Assembly (NCBI GenBank): GCA_019694395.1
Contig: JAIBCC010000001.1
Span: forward strand, 434,001-498,000
DNA from: Pyrinomonadaceae bacterium
GTDB lineage: Bacteria > Acidobacteriota > Blastocatellia > Pyrinomonadales > Pyrinomonadaceae
Reading direction: 5' to 3'
DNA: 64,000 nt
A program made the position numbers and the translations under genes. This document shows positions 17,655 to 26,184 of the stretch, one piece after another. The notes below the pieces were generated by a model. The model was not told where the DNA came from. It did not search any database and was given only the letters and a program-made list of their open reading frames with translations. Numbering within the stretch: the stretch's first letter is position 1; each line of letters starts with the position of its first letter.

Positions 17655-17665
17655 AATAATCGTTT

Positions 17666-18544
17666 ATGCAGGAAAGATTACAAAAACTCATTGCTCAGGC
17701 AGGCATCGCGTCGAGGCGGCAAGCTGAGGAATTAATTAAAAGCGGACTTGTCACTATTAATGGTGAAACAGCCGAGCTTGGCGCAAAAGCTGACCCCGAA
17801 ACCGACCATATCAAAGTCAACGGCAAACTTATCAATACCAAGATCGAACATCGCAAAAATGTTTATCTGTTGGTCAATAAACCAAAAGGCTTTTTATCAT
17901 CCGTGTCTGATCCCGAAGGCAGAAAACTCGTCACTGATCTGGTCAAAGGCTACGGCAAACTTCATCCCGTCGGACGGCTTGATTTTCAATCCGAAGGATT
18001 AATTATTCTGACCAATGACGGCGAATTTACTCAAAAAGTAGCGAACTCAAAAAAAGTTGCTAAAGTCTATGAAGTTAAAGTGAAAGGCTTGCCTAACGAA
18101 AATGCTGTCAATAAATTACGGCGCGGAGTTTTACTGGAAGACGGTTTCAAAACTTCTCCCTGCGAGATAAAAACTCTCGCCCCGACCAATAACAACGCTT
18201 GGTATGAGGTCACGCTCCACGAAGGACATAATCAGCAAATCCGTAAAATGTTCGATTCCGTTGGTCACAGCGTGGTCAAGCTGCGCCGCATCGCCATCGG
18301 CAACATCCGCGAAGAAAAAATGCCGATTGCCGCTCATCGTGAATTAACCGCCAGGGAAATTAAGGAACTCATTACACCTTTCAGTAAGCCTAAAGTTACT
18401 CCAACTGTCGAAAAGTCCGATAAGCCGAAACTCGAAAAACATTCTCGGACGCTGAAACCGAAAAGACCGAGGAAAAAGAAGAAAGTTGGTCTTTCAAGTA
18501 AAGATATTGCGAGAGCTAAAGCCACACGGCGAAAGTTTGATTAG
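17666..18544 (+). CDS. rluB: Ribosomal RNA pseudouridine synthase, RsuA/RluB type
   Basis: The enzyme isomerises a uridine in ribosomal RNA to pseudouridine. An N-terminal S4 RNA-binding domain (MQERLQKLIAQAGIASRRQA) is followed by the catalytic domain with the nucleophilic aspartate in VGRLDFQSEGLIILTNDG (about 110-127). The C-terminal 50 residues are Lys/Arg-rich (KRPRKKKK), common in RluB-like proteins. Length 292. I favour RluB over RsuA or RluE on the tail and S4 domain, but the target uridine is inferred. Confidence 0.86.
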   Translation: MQERLQKLIAQAGIASRRQAEELIKSGLVTINGETAELGAKADPETDHIKVNGKLINTKIEHRKNVYLLVNKPKGFLSSVSDPEGRKLVTDLVKGYGKLHPVGRLDFQSEGLIILTNDGEFTQKVANSKKVAKVYEVKVKGLPNENAVNKLRRGVLLEDGFKTSPCEIKTLAPTNNNAWYEVTLHEGHNQQIRKMFDSVGHSVVKLRRIAIGNIREEKMPIAAHRELTAREIKELITPFSKPKVTPTVEKSDKPKLEKHSRTLKPKRPRKKKKVGLSSKDIARAKATRRKFD

Positions 18545-18562
18545 TAAAAATCGGTCAAACTT

Positions 18563-18931
18563 TCAAAATAACATATCAATTTCATTTGGCTTTCCGTATC
18601 CGTCGTCAAAAGTCCAGCGATACTTTTCTACTACATTTCCCTTGTCGTCGAAAGCAATTGCCCAATATTCAGAGATTGAGTAATAACCGTTGATTTCAAA
18701 ACAATCTTTATCCCGATACTTTTGACGTATCTCAGAGTTGCAAGGCTTATTTATAGATTCGTTTCCCATCAAACTTAAGACTTTTGCTTTTGTATCACCA
18801 ATTTTTACTTTGCTAAACCCAAGTCCAAAATTGGTAGTTCGATAAAAATACCAACCAAGTCCAATCAAAAAGGAAATGAAAATGAGAAGAATTCCTGTAA
18901 CGATTATGTTTTGTTTGAAATGGTCTTTCAT
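18563..18931 (-). CDS. Hypothetical membrane-anchored protein, SmpA-like fold possible
   Basis: A 122-residue protein with one N-terminal membrane helix (about 10-29). The segment FSKVKIGDTKAKVLSLMG resembles the opening of SmpA/OmlA-like domains, which fold as a small alpha/beta unit at membranes. The remainder has two cysteines and an aromatic beta-strand region. It is convergent with rluB. The SmpA relation is a motif-level guess. Confidence 0.55.
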   Translation of the reverse strand: MKDHFKQNIIVTGILLIFISFLIGLGWYFYRTTNFGLGFSKVKIGDTKAKVLSLMGNESINKPCNSEIRQKYRDKDCFEINGYYSISEYWAIAFDDKGNVVEKYRWTFDDGYGKPNEIDMLF

Positions 18932-19042
18932 TAGGCAATAAACTACACTAAGTTAATATTCACTTCAATAATTATCTTGTGGTGGTGTTTTTCCACAATT
19001 AATTTGTTTAATTTATTATTTGCTTGATTAGATTTTAACTGA

Positions 19043-20293
19043 ATGGCAGATTCCCACGAAAAACAAAAAGTTGCGCCGAAATCAAAGCCTTTGGCTTTAT
19101 TGGTCGTGATTCTTGCCTCATTGACGGCTTTTGCACCGCTTTCGATTGATATGTATCTGCCGTCTTTTCCGCAGATAGCCGAAGATTTCGGTGTTGCCGT
19201 CTCTAAAGTAGAATTATCGCTGACGACATTTTTCATTGGATTGGCTTTCGGACAATTGCTCTACGGAACGGCAACTGACAGGTTCGGGCGAAAAATACCG
19301 CTTTATGTCGGTTTAATTATTTATTGTCTGGCTTCGCTGATGTGTTCTTTTGCGCCGAATGTCGAAACTTTGATCATCCTGCGCTTTTTTCAGGCTTTAG
19401 GCGCGTGCGGCGGAATCGTCATCGCGCGGGCGACGGTGCGGGATCTGTTCGATCACAGCGAATCGGCGAGAGTTTTTTCGCTCCTGATGTTAGTGATGGG
19501 AGTTGCCCCGATCCTTGCGCCTTTGGTCGGCGGATACGTAGCTTTATTTTTCGGCTGGCACGCGATATTTGCGGTAGTTTCGGTTATCAGCGCAATTTGT
19601 TTAGGCGCAGTTTATAAGTTTTTACCCGAAACAAAAGAGCCGAATCCTAACGTCCGGATCAGTAAAACATTAGGAATTTATCTCAGGATCTTCAAAAACA
19701 AAGAATTTTTAGGCTTTACGCTGGCGGGAGGATTAGCGCAGGCGGGAATGTTCGCGTATATCACCGGCTCGCCTTTTGTGTTCATCGAATTATTCAAAGT
19801 CCCGGCGGAAAATTACGGCTGGATCTTCGGCTCAAACGCGCTGGGCTTGATCGCGCTTTCGCAAATTAACGGAAAAATGGTCGGCTCGATCAATCCGACC
19901 AAAATTCTCCGCCTTTGCCTTTCTGTTACGGCAATTTTTAGTTTGCTTTTGATTCTGGCAGGATTCTTAAACTTCGGATTTTGGGGCGTGGTCATCCCGA
20001 TCTTCCTCTATATCGCCAGTTTAGGAATGATTTTTCCGAATGCGACAGCCGGCGCACTTTCCGAACAGACCGAAAATGCCGGTTCCGCCTCCGCCCTGAT
20101 CGGAACTTTACAATACGGCTTAGCGGCAATCTCATCTTCGTTGGTCAGCTACTTTAACAACGGAACTTCGCTCCCGATGACCGTTCAAATCGGCATCTGC
20201 GGAATTTCTGCTTTTCTGATTTTTAATTTACTGGTTGGAGATAGGAAAAAACAGGAGTTTGCGGTTACTGAGGAACATATCACTCTGGGTTAA
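19043..20293 (+). CDS. Bcr/CflA-family multidrug efflux MFS transporter
   Basis: A 416-residue major-facilitator protein with twelve hydrophobic helices. The helix 1 segment LAPLSIDMYLPSFPQIAEDF is diagnostic of the Bcr/CflA drug:proton antiporters, and the loop motif GTATDRFGRKIPL between helices 2 and 3 is the MFS signature. It lies in the inner membrane. Substrates (bicyclomycin, chloramphenicol and similar in studied members) cannot be predicted. Its gene is alone on this strand, between a minus-strand hypothetical and the TonB receptor. Confidence 0.9.
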   Translation: MADSHEKQKVAPKSKPLALLVVILASLTAFAPLSIDMYLPSFPQIAEDFGVAVSKVELSLTTFFIGLAFGQLLYGTATDRFGRKIPLYVGLIIYCLASLMCSFAPNVETLIILRFFQALGACGGIVIARATVRDLFDHSESARVFSLLMLVMGVAPILAPLVGGYVALFFGWHAIFAVVSVISAICLGAVYKFLPETKEPNPNVRISKTLGIYLRIFKNKEFLGFTLAGGLAQAGMFAYITGSPFVFIELFKVPAENYGWIFGSNALGLIALSQINGKMVGSINPTKILRLCLSVTAIFSLLLILAGFLNFGFWGVVIPIFLYIASLGMIFPNATAGALSEQTENAGSASALIGTLQYGLAAISSSLVSYFNNGTSLPMTVQIGICGISAFLIFNLLVGDRKKQEFAVTEEHITLG

Positions 20294-20394
20294 GTTATTT
20301 GGAGAAACAAAAGATATTTGTTTGGGAGCGTTGCAACTTATCCGATTAAAAATACAGCTACTCCAAAATCGCTCCCGATTTTGATTCATTTAGT

Positions 20395-22758
20395 TTAGTT
20401 TTTTCCCCAAAATCTAAAGGTAACTCCAATGTTAAAAGCCCTCGAATATCCGGGAGTGGCATGAATTCTGGATTCAATCGCACAGGTCGGACAAATCCTT
20501 GATTCAAAATAATTCTGCGTCTCGTAATATTTTTTGTTAAGCAGATTATCAATCGAAAAGTTAAGATCAATCCATTTCTTCAGGCGTTTATTGAGATTGA
20601 AATCAACCACATCGTTTCCGGCGGCGCGGATAGAATCATCTTCGCCGTCAAGCCCGTAATTGGAAATATGCCGCCAATTAAGAGACGAATTAAAGCCGTA
20701 AAGTTCGGTTAAAATAATGCTTCCGTTGGCAACTGTATGCGGCGCACTGTCAACCATAATACGCTCACCCGAAATAGTAAAGTCCCCCGGATAAAAGGCT
20801 TTTATAACCTGTGTCAATCCGCCGTTAAAACTTAAATAGCGGTTGATGCGGGTTGAGGTTTTGACCTCAAAACCATAGGAACGCGAACGTCCTGCAAATT
20901 CGACCGAACCGTCATCGGGAATATAAACTTGCTCGTTTGAACGGTCTATGAAAAAGAAGCTCGGCGCAATTGAAAATTTTGCGGAATTAAAAGCCGCACC
21001 CGTTTGATAAAAATCCGTGGTGGAGATTTTGGGACTGTCGGGATTGCGAATAATCCCCCGCGCATCCTGACTGGAAATCCCGCGACCGTAATTACCGTAA
21101 AAACTGATCGGGAATTTTTCAAAAGGAGAATAAACAATGCCGGCTTTCGGCTGAAACTTATACGCGCCTTCTTTACCTTTCAGAAAACTGAACGTATCAC
21201 TTTGCTCAAATCCATCTACTATGAAACTGAAATAATCCCAACGCAGCCCAACTTCTAAATGTAAATGCCCGTTGGCAAGATCAATTCCGTTTTGAATATA
21301 TCCGGCATAATTTGCAATATTTGCTCTGGCAGAAGTGTAAAGAACGTCTGCGTTATCAATATTTCCCGGCAAAAATTTGCGGTTCGGAGTTCTGCCGACC
21401 GAGGGATAAAGTCCAACATTGATCTGATTAAAATGCAGATTTCCGCCAACGGTTAAAAGTGCCTGACGATTACCGATTTTATATGGATTCAAAAATTGAA
21501 CATTTCCACCTTCCTGCAAGCGTGAATCGTGCTGTTGAATCTCATCGCCGTAAACGGGATCAAGCGCAAAAAACGTAAAATTTGAAAACAGATCAAAAAG
21601 CGACCGCCCGACAAAAGCATCTGCCCGCAAAGTTCTCCCTGACGACCATTCTTTTCGATAATAAGTTCCGAATGTTCCAAGCTTGACCCTGCCCCCGTTG
21701 TCCGCGTCAAGAAAGCCAAAACGGTCTAACCTTCCGGCAATAACTTCATCCAGCGGAATCTGACCCGACGAGAAAAAGTTATTCCGTCCGCCGTTGAACT
21801 TAAATCCGAATGCCTCATTTTCATTTACTTTGTAAGTGAAATTCCCGGTGAAATTATCCCGCCTGTATTTAAGCGGATTTTTAAAAGGTCCTTCCGAGGA
21901 TGAGCCTTCATAAGCAATAAAAGTAGAGACATTTTTGATGTTTGGACTAAAAGCTAAAAAGGTGCGAAAGGTATTGAATGAACCGCCCTGAATCCGTGCC
22001 GTCAATTGGTTCGGCAATGATTCTTTCAAACGTATCTGAACCACGCCTAAACCTGAGAAATCTCCGTAAGCCGATGAAAAAGGACCGTTGATGATCGAAA
22101 CATCCTGCACAAGTTCGGGCGTTAAAGATTTCAAATTTCCCAGATACCCCTGTCCATGCCCCTGAGTTCCCTGGTTCTGTTGAAAATTATCAACCAGAAT
22201 TTTTACGCCGCCATTGACTCCGCCGTGATCGAGATTAAACCCGAAACGGCGAATCTCCAATGATTTTCCGCCGCCCTCGTGTTGTCCGGCATTGATTCCC
22301 GCATTGAGAGTTTGAATCACCTGATCATCACGCCCGAACAAATTATTTTTATAAACCGTGTCATTTCGTTGTTCGGCTTCGGGCGTGGTGGATTCCGCCT
22401 GGATGGTCACGCTTTCATTAACGGCTGAAACCAGATAGGTGATTTTGATCTGTAATCCGGTTAAAGTTTCTTCCGGCGTAAAGGTTCGCGTCACCTGATT
22501 AAAAGATTTCCCGTAAAAGCGGACACTAATATTTTCATTTGGAATCTGCAAAGAAAAGCTTCCTTCCGCATTAGTAACAGTCTGTAAATTGCCATTGGAG
22601 GTTTTAACTTCGATGGATACTCCCGGAACTAATTCAAATTGTGGGGTGACGACAACGCCCGAAAAAATACGACTGTTTGAAACATTTTGGGCAAAGGTAT
22701 TGAAACTGAAAAAGGCAAGAATCAAGACGGAAATTTTAACAAATGCAGTGCTTTTCAT
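20395..22758 (-). CDS. TonB-dependent outer-membrane receptor, probable nickel importer
   Basis: A 787-residue protein with a signal peptide (cleavage near TFAQ), an N-terminal carboxypeptidase-regulatory-like beta domain (residues 30-115), a plug domain with His-rich stretches (NAGQHEGGGKSLEIRR, QGTQGHGQGYLG) and a 22-strand-type barrel ending in TFRFWGKN. nikR lies just upstream on the same strand, and NikR commonly represses nickel-specific TonB receptors, so nickel is the inferred cargo. The hydrogenase 4 kb away is a plausible consumer. Other metals or siderophores remain possible. Confidence 0.86.
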   Translation of the reverse strand: MKSTAFVKISVLILAFFSFNTFAQNVSNSRIFSGVVVTPQFELVPGVSIEVKTSNGNLQTVTNAEGSFSLQIPNENISVRFYGKSFNQVTRTFTPEETLTGLQIKITYLVSAVNESVTIQAESTTPEAEQRNDTVYKNNLFGRDDQVIQTLNAGINAGQHEGGGKSLEIRRFGFNLDHGGVNGGVKILVDNFQQNQGTQGHGQGYLGNLKSLTPELVQDVSIINGPFSSAYGDFSGLGVVQIRLKESLPNQLTARIQGGSFNTFRTFLAFSPNIKNVSTFIAYEGSSSEGPFKNPLKYRRDNFTGNFTYKVNENEAFGFKFNGGRNNFFSSGQIPLDEVIAGRLDRFGFLDADNGGRVKLGTFGTYYRKEWSSGRTLRADAFVGRSLFDLFSNFTFFALDPVYGDEIQQHDSRLQEGGNVQFLNPYKIGNRQALLTVGGNLHFNQINVGLYPSVGRTPNRKFLPGNIDNADVLYTSARANIANYAGYIQNGIDLANGHLHLEVGLRWDYFSFIVDGFEQSDTFSFLKGKEGAYKFQPKAGIVYSPFEKFPISFYGNYGRGISSQDARGIIRNPDSPKISTTDFYQTGAAFNSAKFSIAPSFFFIDRSNEQVYIPDDGSVEFAGRSRSYGFEVKTSTRINRYLSFNGGLTQVIKAFYPGDFTISGERIMVDSAPHTVANGSIILTELYGFNSSLNWRHISNYGLDGEDDSIRAAGNDVVDFNLNKRLKKWIDLNFSIDNLLNKKYYETQNYFESRICPTCAIESRIHATPGYSRAFNIGVTFRFWGKN

Positions 22759-23085
22759 AAAATTATTCTGGACAAAATATTATTTTCTTAAATTAAGATT
22801 CTAACACCTCTTCGCACGAAATAAAAATTCGTAACACGATTTAGATTTATTATTTTTATAATAAAAAAATTGATACCAATACCAACGTTTTGCGCCATGG
22901 ACTTTTGGAATGAAAAGAATAGAGTTTTGATCGAACTAATCAGGATTCGAAAAGGGATAATTAAGTTTCAAAAGACATAATTCAAGAGTAATTAACAGTT
23001 TCTTTTTATCTGTCAAAATTAAATAGGATTTGAACTTTATGAAAATAAAAAATACAAAGCCTTCATTATTTATCTTTTATGTTTT
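22759..23085. promoter_or_regulatory. Leader between nikR and the TonB receptor; possible NikR site
   Basis: This 327-bp gap carries the promoter region of the receptor. A short inverted repeat ACGAA-N7-TTCGT lies at 22816-22832, about 60 bp upstream of the receptor start. It is the only palindrome I see here, but it does not match the known NikR consensus, so assignment as operator is weak. The remainder is AT-rich. Confidence 0.3.
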
Positions 23086-23556
23086 TTATTTTTCTATGTT
23101 GTTCAAATTATTTGCAGAATTGGTTTTCGGTTTGACAATTTCGGTTGATGGCAAAGTCACGAAAAGCTGACCGTGTTTAACTCCTTTCAGACTTAATAAA
23201 CTGTTGGCTAAAGTCTTGATTTCCTGAACCTCGCCGCGCAAAACAATTACTTCCAGACAATCGTCGTGACTGATATGAACATGAGTTACCGACACCACCA
23301 AATGATAATGACGATGCTGCAAATCGTTCATTTTGTCATTGAGGTCGCTGGCGTGATGGTCATAAACCAAGGTCAGACTGCCAATTACGTTGCCTGTTTC
23401 GGTTTCATTTTCCAATTGCGATTTAACCAACGCATCACGCATCAAATCACGAAAGGCTTCCGAGCGATTCGCGTAGCCCTGCTGATTAATAAGTTTATCA
23501 AAACTTTTTAATAAACCTTTTTCGACACTAATCCCAAATCTGGATAATTCACTCAT
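23086..23556 (-). CDS. nikR: Nickel-responsive transcriptional regulator NikR
   Basis: NikR is a ribbon-helix-helix repressor with a C-terminal ACT-like nickel sensor. The N-terminal ELSRFGISVEKGLLKSFDKL and NRSEAFRDLMRDAL form the DNA-binding ribbon and helices. The metal site is recognisable in HYHLVVSVTHVHISHDDCLE, which supplies the two histidines and the cysteine expected (HVH and HDxC spacing). Length 156, with a Ser/Asn-rich tail. It probably represses the downstream receptor when nickel is plentiful. Confidence 0.93.
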   Translation of the reverse strand: MSELSRFGISVEKGLLKSFDKLINQQGYANRSEAFRDLMRDALVKSQLENETETGNVIGSLTLVYDHHASDLNDKMNDLQHRHYHLVVSVTHVHISHDDCLEVIVLRGEVQEIKTLANSLLSLKGVKHGQLFVTLPSTEIVKPKTNSANNLNNIEK

Positions 23557-23577
23557 ATTTATTTTTAGTATTATATC

Positions 23578-23700
23578 TTAGTTTTTTTCCCAAAATCTAA
23601 AAGCAAATTTAATATTAGGCGGCTCAAAAACATTAAACTGAGCTGCGATATTTGGCGAATTTGTCCCACATCCATCAGTTTGCTGTTTTGTTCGGGTGAA
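23578..23700 (-). pseudogene. Decayed 3' end of a TonB-dependent receptor
   Basis: In the frame that ends at the TAA (23578-23580), the last residues read IKFAFRFWEKN. This parallels the GVTFRFWGKN end of the intact receptor at 20395, and the DNA is similar over about 35 bases. Reading upstream, the frame is closed by a TGA at 23701-23703, and a neighbouring frame (SGCDSPEQNSKLMDVGQIRQ) looks more coding-like further up. This suggests a frameshifted, truncated remnant, possibly from a duplicated receptor. Confidence 0.5.
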
Positions 23701-23839
23701 TCACAGCCTGAAGTTCGTGAACCTTTTGAGAAATTAGTCCGGCTTAATTTTGAAAGAATTCTTGGTTACATCTTAGATTCCCGCTTTTTTCTTGACATTT
23801 CTACGTAAACAACTTAAAAGAGTAGTGTTTAGCTTGATA

Positions 23840-24110
23840 ATTCGCAGTTCCGTCAGACCTCAATTAGTTTCCCGGGGGCAAAAATCAGTCTTAGATTTTG
23901 CGTTTCGGAAACTAATTTTGCTGTTGGCGAGATTAATCCTGATAGATTTAAGACTAATTTTCGGAAGATTAAGATTAAATTTCTGGTTTCGGAAACTAAT
24001 TCGGACATTTCTAAGATCAGTTGAGCCGTTTGGGAAGTTAATCACGCATTTTCGGAGACCAAATTTCCCTTTTCGGAGATCGGATTTTGTCGGACGGACA
24101 TTCAGGCAAA
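23840..24110. repeat. Degenerate array of TTTCGGA-type motifs
   Basis: Copies of a TTTCGGARAYTAAT-like motif or its relatives occur around 23870, 23903, 23958, 23987, 24029, 24050 and 24070, with irregular 20-55 bp spacing. A 108-codon frame crosses it, but its Arg/Leu/Phe-rich translation is an artefact of the repeats. The array ends about 130 bp before the 24.2 kb gene, so it may be regulatory or a decayed satellite. The flanking 24111-24240 is AT-rich with the ribosome-binding site GGAGGG. Confidence 0.5.
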
Positions 24111-24240
24111 CAAATTAACGCTCAGACGGTTTCCCCGTAACCGTTTATTTTCACGGGTTTGTTTTCGTTATTTCCCCCCAGATGCCCCACGAAACAATCT
24201 CAAAACCTTAACTCTTAACACACCTTTTGGAGGGAAAAAA

Positions 24241-24903
24241 ATGCCGGATGATTATATTCCTAGCGATGATCAAAGTTTCATCGAATTTCTTTTTAACTTT
24301 ATCGGTAAAATTGACGGAAACGAAGAGTTTTACGGATTGACGGCAGAGGAGTTCGCCGATCTAAAGACCGGAAAAGATACTTTTGTCGCCTCGTATAGCC
24401 AGAGTGCAGCGGACAAAATAAAAGCATCTACCTCGGCTCAGAAAAAAAATGACGACCGTAAAATGATTGAGGGAAAAACCCGCAGTTTAATCCAGAGAAT
24501 TCAAAAATCGCCAAATGTGACTGATACACATCGCGCCGATTTACGAATTACGATCAGATCAACTACCCGAACTCCCGCTTCAGTTCCGAGTTCACGCCCG
24601 ATTGTCGAAGTTGACACCAGTCATCCTCTGCGCCATACGGTTAATTTCTACGATAATGTTTTGCCCGGTAAAGCCAAGCCAGCCGGAGTCAAAGGGGCGG
24701 AGGTCTGGGTTAAGATCGGCGGCGAGCCGACTCTGAACGAAGAAGATTACCGCTATCTTGCCACGGATACTGCTACACCCTATTTGGCGGTTCACAAACC
24801 CGAAAATGTCGGTAAACAGGCGCATTATCTTTTGCGCTGGGTGAACAGCAAAGGCGAAGCGGGTGCGTGGAGCAATGTTGTCAGTGCAACAATTACGGGC
24901 TGA
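24241..24903 (+). CDS. Hypothetical protein with fibronectin-like C-terminal domain
   Basis: A 220-residue protein without a signal peptide, following GGAGGGAAAAAA. The N-terminal half is helical and charged (residues 1-95). The C-terminal half from about 110 resembles a fibronectin type III/Ig-like fold: VNFYDNVLPGKAKPAGVKGA, then AEVWVKIGG and YLLRWVNSKGEAGAWSNV. It is isolated, with a terminator hairpin downstream. I recall similar proteins of unknown function in several phyla. The fold call is from sequence appearance only. Confidence 0.62.
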   Translation: MPDDYIPSDDQSFIEFLFNFIGKIDGNEEFYGLTAEEFADLKTGKDTFVASYSQSAADKIKASTSAQKKNDDRKMIEGKTRSLIQRIQKSPNVTDTHRADLRITIRSTTRTPASVPSSRPIVEVDTSHPLRHTVNFYDNVLPGKAKPAGVKGAEVWVKIGGEPTLNEEDYRYLATDTATPYLAVHKPENVGKQAHYLLRWVNSKGEAGAWSNVVSATITG

Positions 24904-25024
24904 TTTCAATTAAGTAATCATTAAATTTTAAAACCGCATTCAATGTTTTATTATCAGAAATGTGGTAAGACTGCGAGCAAATTCGGATTTATGTTTAATG
25001 TAATAAAAATTTCGTTTTGACTTT

Positions 25025-25063
25025 AAGAGTATTGAGTCTTACCGGACAAAAATACTCTTTTTA
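25025..25063 (+). terminator. Intrinsic terminator after the 24.2 kb gene
   Basis: The arms AAGAGTATT (25025-25033) and AATACTCTT (25051-25059) form a nine-pair stem around a 17-base loop, followed by a run of T. It lies 122 bp after the 24.2 kb stop. Confidence 0.65.
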
Positions 25064-25100
25064 GTTTCTAAATAGAAAATTAAACCAAGCGGAATAATAA

Positions 25101-25128
25101 AAGGGTAAGCAATTTTTGCCTACCCTTT
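25101..25128. other. Hairpin of unknown role
   Basis: AAGGGTA and TACCCTT arms with paired GC inside (25101-25127) form a stem of about nine pairs. No clear T-run follows on the plus strand; on the minus strand TTTTATTATT follows. It may end transcription arriving from the 25.5-27.2 kb two-component operon. Confidence 0.45.
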
Positions 25129-25412
25129 CTCAAGAATAACTAACTTACTTAGGAGTCGATTGGAAAAAGTAATCTCACCCTTTCAGGCAAAAAGATAAAA
25201 ATTTAATCATAATTCATTAAGTTTTATCCTGAGATTGCTTGCTACTGATTATGCAACAAACTTTGAGGTTTTGAATATTAGAGATTGTCCTTTTTTTTTA
25301 TCAGAATGTTCGCAGAATTGTTGTCAGACAAATGCCGACAAAAGAATTTAGTTTTATAGTTCTATTTCGACTTAAGTAACCGTGCAAAATAAAACTAAAG
25401 TTTTCACGAAAA

Positions 25413-25504
25413 AGGCAGAAACACGCGCATCAGCAAGTGTGTCTCAAGTTTGTCATCTGAAATGGCAAAGTTGAACACGCTCCTTGACAGTCGCGTTTCC
25501 GCCT
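25413..25504. ncRNA. Large nested palindrome, candidate structured RNA
   Basis: The outer arms AGGCAGAAACACGCG (25413-25427) and CGCGTTTCCGCCT (25492-25504) enclose an inner near-perfect stem of about 19 pairs (AGTGTGT-C-TCAAGTTTGTCA with its partner, about 25436-25481) around a 7-base loop. On the minus strand a T5 run follows. It sits 35 bp after the response-regulator stop. It could be a structured 3' UTR, a small RNA or a mobile palindrome. The surrounding 24904-25539 holds no gene. Confidence 0.5.
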
Positions 25505-25539
25505 TAGTTGAAAATATCAAATTTATTTTGCTCGACTAC

Positions 25540-26169
25540 TTAAATAAGATTAAAGTTTCGGGCATATCTGGCTAATTCGGCATTAGTCGTCATTCTCATT
25601 TTTTCTAAGATGCGGGTTCGATAAGTGCTGATGGTTTTAACACTTAGATTTAATCCAACCGCAATTTCCCCAACCGTTTGCCCCTCTGCCAAAAGGATAA
25701 AAACTTCATACTCACGGTCAGAAAGCAATTTATGTTGTTCGTCCACGCTTTTTATTTCAACATAACTTGCCAGGAGTGCGGCAGCTAAAGGGCTTATATA
25801 TTTTCCCCCTTGATTGGCTATTTTAATTGCTTTTACCAATTCCGACGGAGCTGATTCTTTAGTCATATAACCGGAGGCTCCCGCTCTAAACGCTCTGACC
25901 GCATATTGATCTTCGGGATGCATGCTCAAAATAATCACAGATAAGGATGGAAATTGCCGCTTTATATCCTTTAGAATTTCCAGCCCGTTTCTTCCCGGCA
26001 TCGAAAGATCAAGAATGACGACATCCGGCATTTGGGATTTAACAAAATTAAGTAACTCGGCACCATTGGAGGCTTCACCTATTACTTGCATATCGTTGCC
26101 GGATTCAACTATGTTTTTTATTCCTTGCCTGACAACTGCGTGATCATCTGCAATCAGAATTTTTATCAT
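25540..26169 (-). CDS. NarL/FixJ-family response regulator
   Basis: A 209-residue two-domain regulator. The receiver domain opens KILIADDHAVVRQGI with the phospho-acceptor aspartate in VVILDLSMPG and the switch lysine in GYMTKES. The C-terminal LuxR helix-turn-helix has LSDREYEVFILLAEGQTVGEIA followed by LSVKTISTYRTRILEKM. It starts 15 bp after the kinase stop and is surely its partner. Target genes are not evident from the window. Confidence 0.92.
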   Translation of the reverse strand: MIKILIADDHAVVRQGIKNIVESGNDMQVIGEASNGAELLNFVKSQMPDVVILDLSMPGRNGLEILKDIKRQFPSLSVIILSMHPEDQYAVRAFRAGASGYMTKESAPSELVKAIKIANQGGKYISPLAAALLASYVEIKSVDEQHKLLSDREYEVFILLAEGQTVGEIAVGLNLSVKTISTYRTRILEKMRMTTNAELARYARNFNLI

Positions 26170-26184
26170 TGATTCAATATTTAA

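Noticed and set aside
23792..24118. 108-codon plus-strand frame
   Set aside because: It crosses the degenerate repeat field; Arg/Leu/Phe composition and lack of a ribosome-binding site mark it as an artefact.
25101..25127. Further copy of the TACCC/GGGTA operator
   Set aside because: The order is reversed (GGGTA before TACCC) with a 14-base gap, so it is a hairpin rather than the same site.
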